A DNA stretch of 52,475 nucleotides from an uncultured Brevibacillus sp. (GTDB lineage: Bacteria; Bacillota; Bacilli; Brevibacillales; Brevibacillaceae): the NCBI GenBank assembly GCA_946402065.1, contig CAMIVR010000018.1, positions 1-52,475 of the forward strand. Direction: 5' to 3'. The notes under the pieces are model-generated. The model made no database searches, was not told the DNA's origin, and worked only from the letters and a program-made list of their open reading frames with translations. Position 1 is the stretch's first letter; each line of letters starts with the position of its first letter. This document shows positions 51,104-52,475 of this stretch, piece after piece. Position numbers and translations under genes: made by a program.

Positions 51104-52475
51104 GTGAAAGTAGTCGATTGCATGACACATCAGTTCGTCAAATTGCAGCCAACCAGCACCATTCAGGATGTTCTGGAGCAGTTTTTGCAGAAGCGGAGCG
51201 ATATCGGCTGCGTCCTCGACGCCAACGGCAGGCTTGCGGGCATCATCAGCAAATACAGCATCTATCGGATGCTGACGAGCGGCTACGCGCTGGACACCCT
51301 GATCGAGCCGTTTATCGTCCATGAGGTGACGACCATCAGCAGCCACGCCACACTGTACGAGGCCCGCGATATCCTGCTCGAGGCAAAGGTAGCCAATGCC
51401 GTCATTACCGATAGGGAAGGACGGGTTTGCGGGGTGCTTGGCAAAGGAGACATTATCCAGGGCTTTTTGCTCGGCGAAAAGCGGCTGGCCACTCAGCTCG
51501 CCTCCCTGATTGAAACATTGGAGGACGGTGTCGTCGGCATCGATGCCAACAGTCGCATCCACACGTTTAACCCTGCCGCTGAACGGATGTTCCAGCTGCC
51601 CGCCTCGTCCGTGCTCGGACGCAGCACCGAGGCACTGCCGCTGATCGGCACAGACCTGACCTATGCCATGCAAACCCAATTCCCGGCTGAATCGCGCAAA
51701 ACCCGCCTGCCCGCCTCCATCGCCCTGTCCACCTATGCCCCGGTCGTTTTTCAGGACGAGGTCATCGGTGCCATCGCCGTGCTGAAAGACCTGACTGCCT
51801 ACGAAAAAATCGCCTTCGAGCTGGAAACCACCAAAAAGCTTGAGCGCACGCTGGAAAGCGCTCTGGAGCTGGCCTACGACGGTATCGCTATCGTCGATGC
51901 CGACGGACAGATCAGCATGGTGAACGATGCACTGCTAGAACTGTACGGCGCCTCGCGACAAAATTTGTTGCACGCCAAAGCAGACGAGAAGCTGCCCGAG
52001 CTGGACCTGGCGGAGACGCTGCGCACGGGCCAGGAGTGCGTCGGGGCGATCCAGGAAGTAAACGGGAGGCGCTGCGTCATTACACGCATGCCGATCATCC
52101 GCAACGAAAAGAGCGTGGGCGCGATCGCCAAGGTGATGTTCAGACAGCTTGACCACTATCGGGACCTGTTCAGTCGGCTGGAGCATCTGGAAAACGAATT
52201 GAGCTATTACCGCGGCGAGTATTTGCGCGTCACCACTTTGAACACTGCGCTCGATCACATCATCACCCGCTCGCCGGCCATGGAGGCGTTGAAGCAGCAG
52301 GCGTATCTTGGCGCACAGGGCAGCTCCACCGTGCTCATCACTGGAGAGAGCGGCACGGGCAAAGAGCTGTTTGCCCAAGCAGTCCACGAGATTTCGGGAA
52401 GGCCGGGGCGGTTTGTCAAAGTGAACTGCGCTGCGATTCCGGCAGAGCTGTTGGAGTCGGAGTTTTTCGGCTATG
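51104..52475 (+). CDS. CBS-PAS-AAA+ sigma-54-dependent activator, N-terminal part
   Basis: 457 codons are visible; the gene continues past the right edge. Two CBS domains (about residues 5-120) are followed by a PAS domain (about 130-225) and a second PAS-like domain (about 250-345). The AAA+ domain begins with [12 protein letters not shown] and is cut just before the expected GAFTGA loop. The layout is that of the activator at 34655-36739, but the sequences differ clearly, so they are paralogues. GTG 51104 follows GAGGGG. It diverges from the P1 operon, its likely target. The missing end hides the DNA-binding helix. Confidence 0.9.
   Translation, partial: MKVVDCMTHQFVKLQPTSTIQDVLEQFLQKRSDIGCVLDANGRLAGIISKYSIYRMLTSGYALDTLIEPFIVHEVTTISSHATLYEARDILLEAKVANAVITDREGRVCGVLGKGDIIQGFLLGEKRLATQLASLIETLEDGVVGIDANSRIHTFNPAAERMFQLPASSVLGRSTEALPLIGTDLTYAMQTQFPAESRKTRLPASIALSTYAPVVFQDEVIGAIAVLKDLTAYEKIAFELETTKKLERTLESALELAYDGIAIVDADGQISMVNDALLELYGASRQNLLHAKADEKLPELDLAETLRTGQECVGAIQEVNGRRCVITRMPIIRNEKSVGAIAKVMFRQLDHYRDLFSRLEHLENELSYYRGEYLRVTTLNTALDHIITRSPAMEALKQQAYLGAQGSSTVLITGESGTGKELFAQAVHEISGRPGRFVKVNCAAIPAELLESEFFGY

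Noticed and set aside
1-52475. CRISPR array, tRNA or rRNA genes, prophage or integron
   Set aside because: No regularly spaced repeats, no cloverleaf-like sequences with CCA-type ends, no phage or integrase genes were seen.

Overview
The window looks like chromosomal DNA of a moderately GC-rich spore-forming Bacillota, most likely a Brevibacillus or a close relative in the Paenibacillaceae. This is inferred from strong AGGAGG-type ribosome sites with many GTG or TTG starts, a RocB-type peptidase, a FadH of the Bacillus type, sigma-54 activators with N-terminal CBS domains, and Gram-positive lipoprotein signals. No rRNA, tRNA, CRISPR array, phage or intact insertion sequence was seen.

Left part, 1-9.5 kb. 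A leftward oligopeptide ABC transporter (oppB-oppC-oppD, oppD cut by the window edge, no binding protein beside it) diverges from a three-gene iron-sulfur/flavin electron-transfer module (BFD-type [2Fe-2S] protein, ferredoxin-like subunit, FAD subunit). A secreted polysaccharide deacetylase, a small DUF2935-like protein and a YdcZ-type DMT transporter follow. About 690 bp without a credible gene then precede a histidine kinase/response regulator pair.

Middle part, 9.5-21.5 kb, mostly leftward. A lipoprotein adaptor and an RND efflux pump lie upstream of the two-component genes and in line with them. Next come an ArsB/SLC13-like permease with a structured leader, and a pseudouridine catabolic pair (psuK with a fused helix-turn-helix, then psuG) with a palindrome over its promoter. 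An odd short open frame has its own promoter and a hairpin in its leader. rocB and an IclR regulator follow, with three IclR-like palindromes around them.

21.7-29.0 kb. A consensus sigma-A promoter followed by a perfect inverted repeat drives a rightward seven-gene operon: lipoprotein binding protein, two permeases, two ATPases, a class V aminotransferase and an imidazolonepropionase-like amidohydrolase. It looks like an uptake-plus-degradation unit for one unidentified nitrogenous substrate.

29.2-52.5 kb, all leftward except the last gene. This is a large branched-chain or terpenoid acyl-CoA catabolic island. It contains four acyl-CoA synthetases, three acyl-CoA dehydrogenases with an isovaleryl-CoA-dehydrogenase-like base, an acyl-CoA carboxylase carboxyltransferase and a free biotin carrier. 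It also has an AtuA homologue split in two, an AtuE/LiuC-like hydratase, three MaoC-type hydratase polypeptides, two short-chain reductases, an SCP-x thiolase and a PaaG-like isomerase. Two CBS-PAS-AAA+ sigma-54 activators flank it. Three -24/-12 promoters precede its three transcription units (50975-50990, 38066-38081, 34553-34568), and related upstream motifs lie 65-95 bp further out. The biotin carboxylase needed to complete the carboxylase is not in the window. I regard this sigma-54-controlled island as the most interesting system here.
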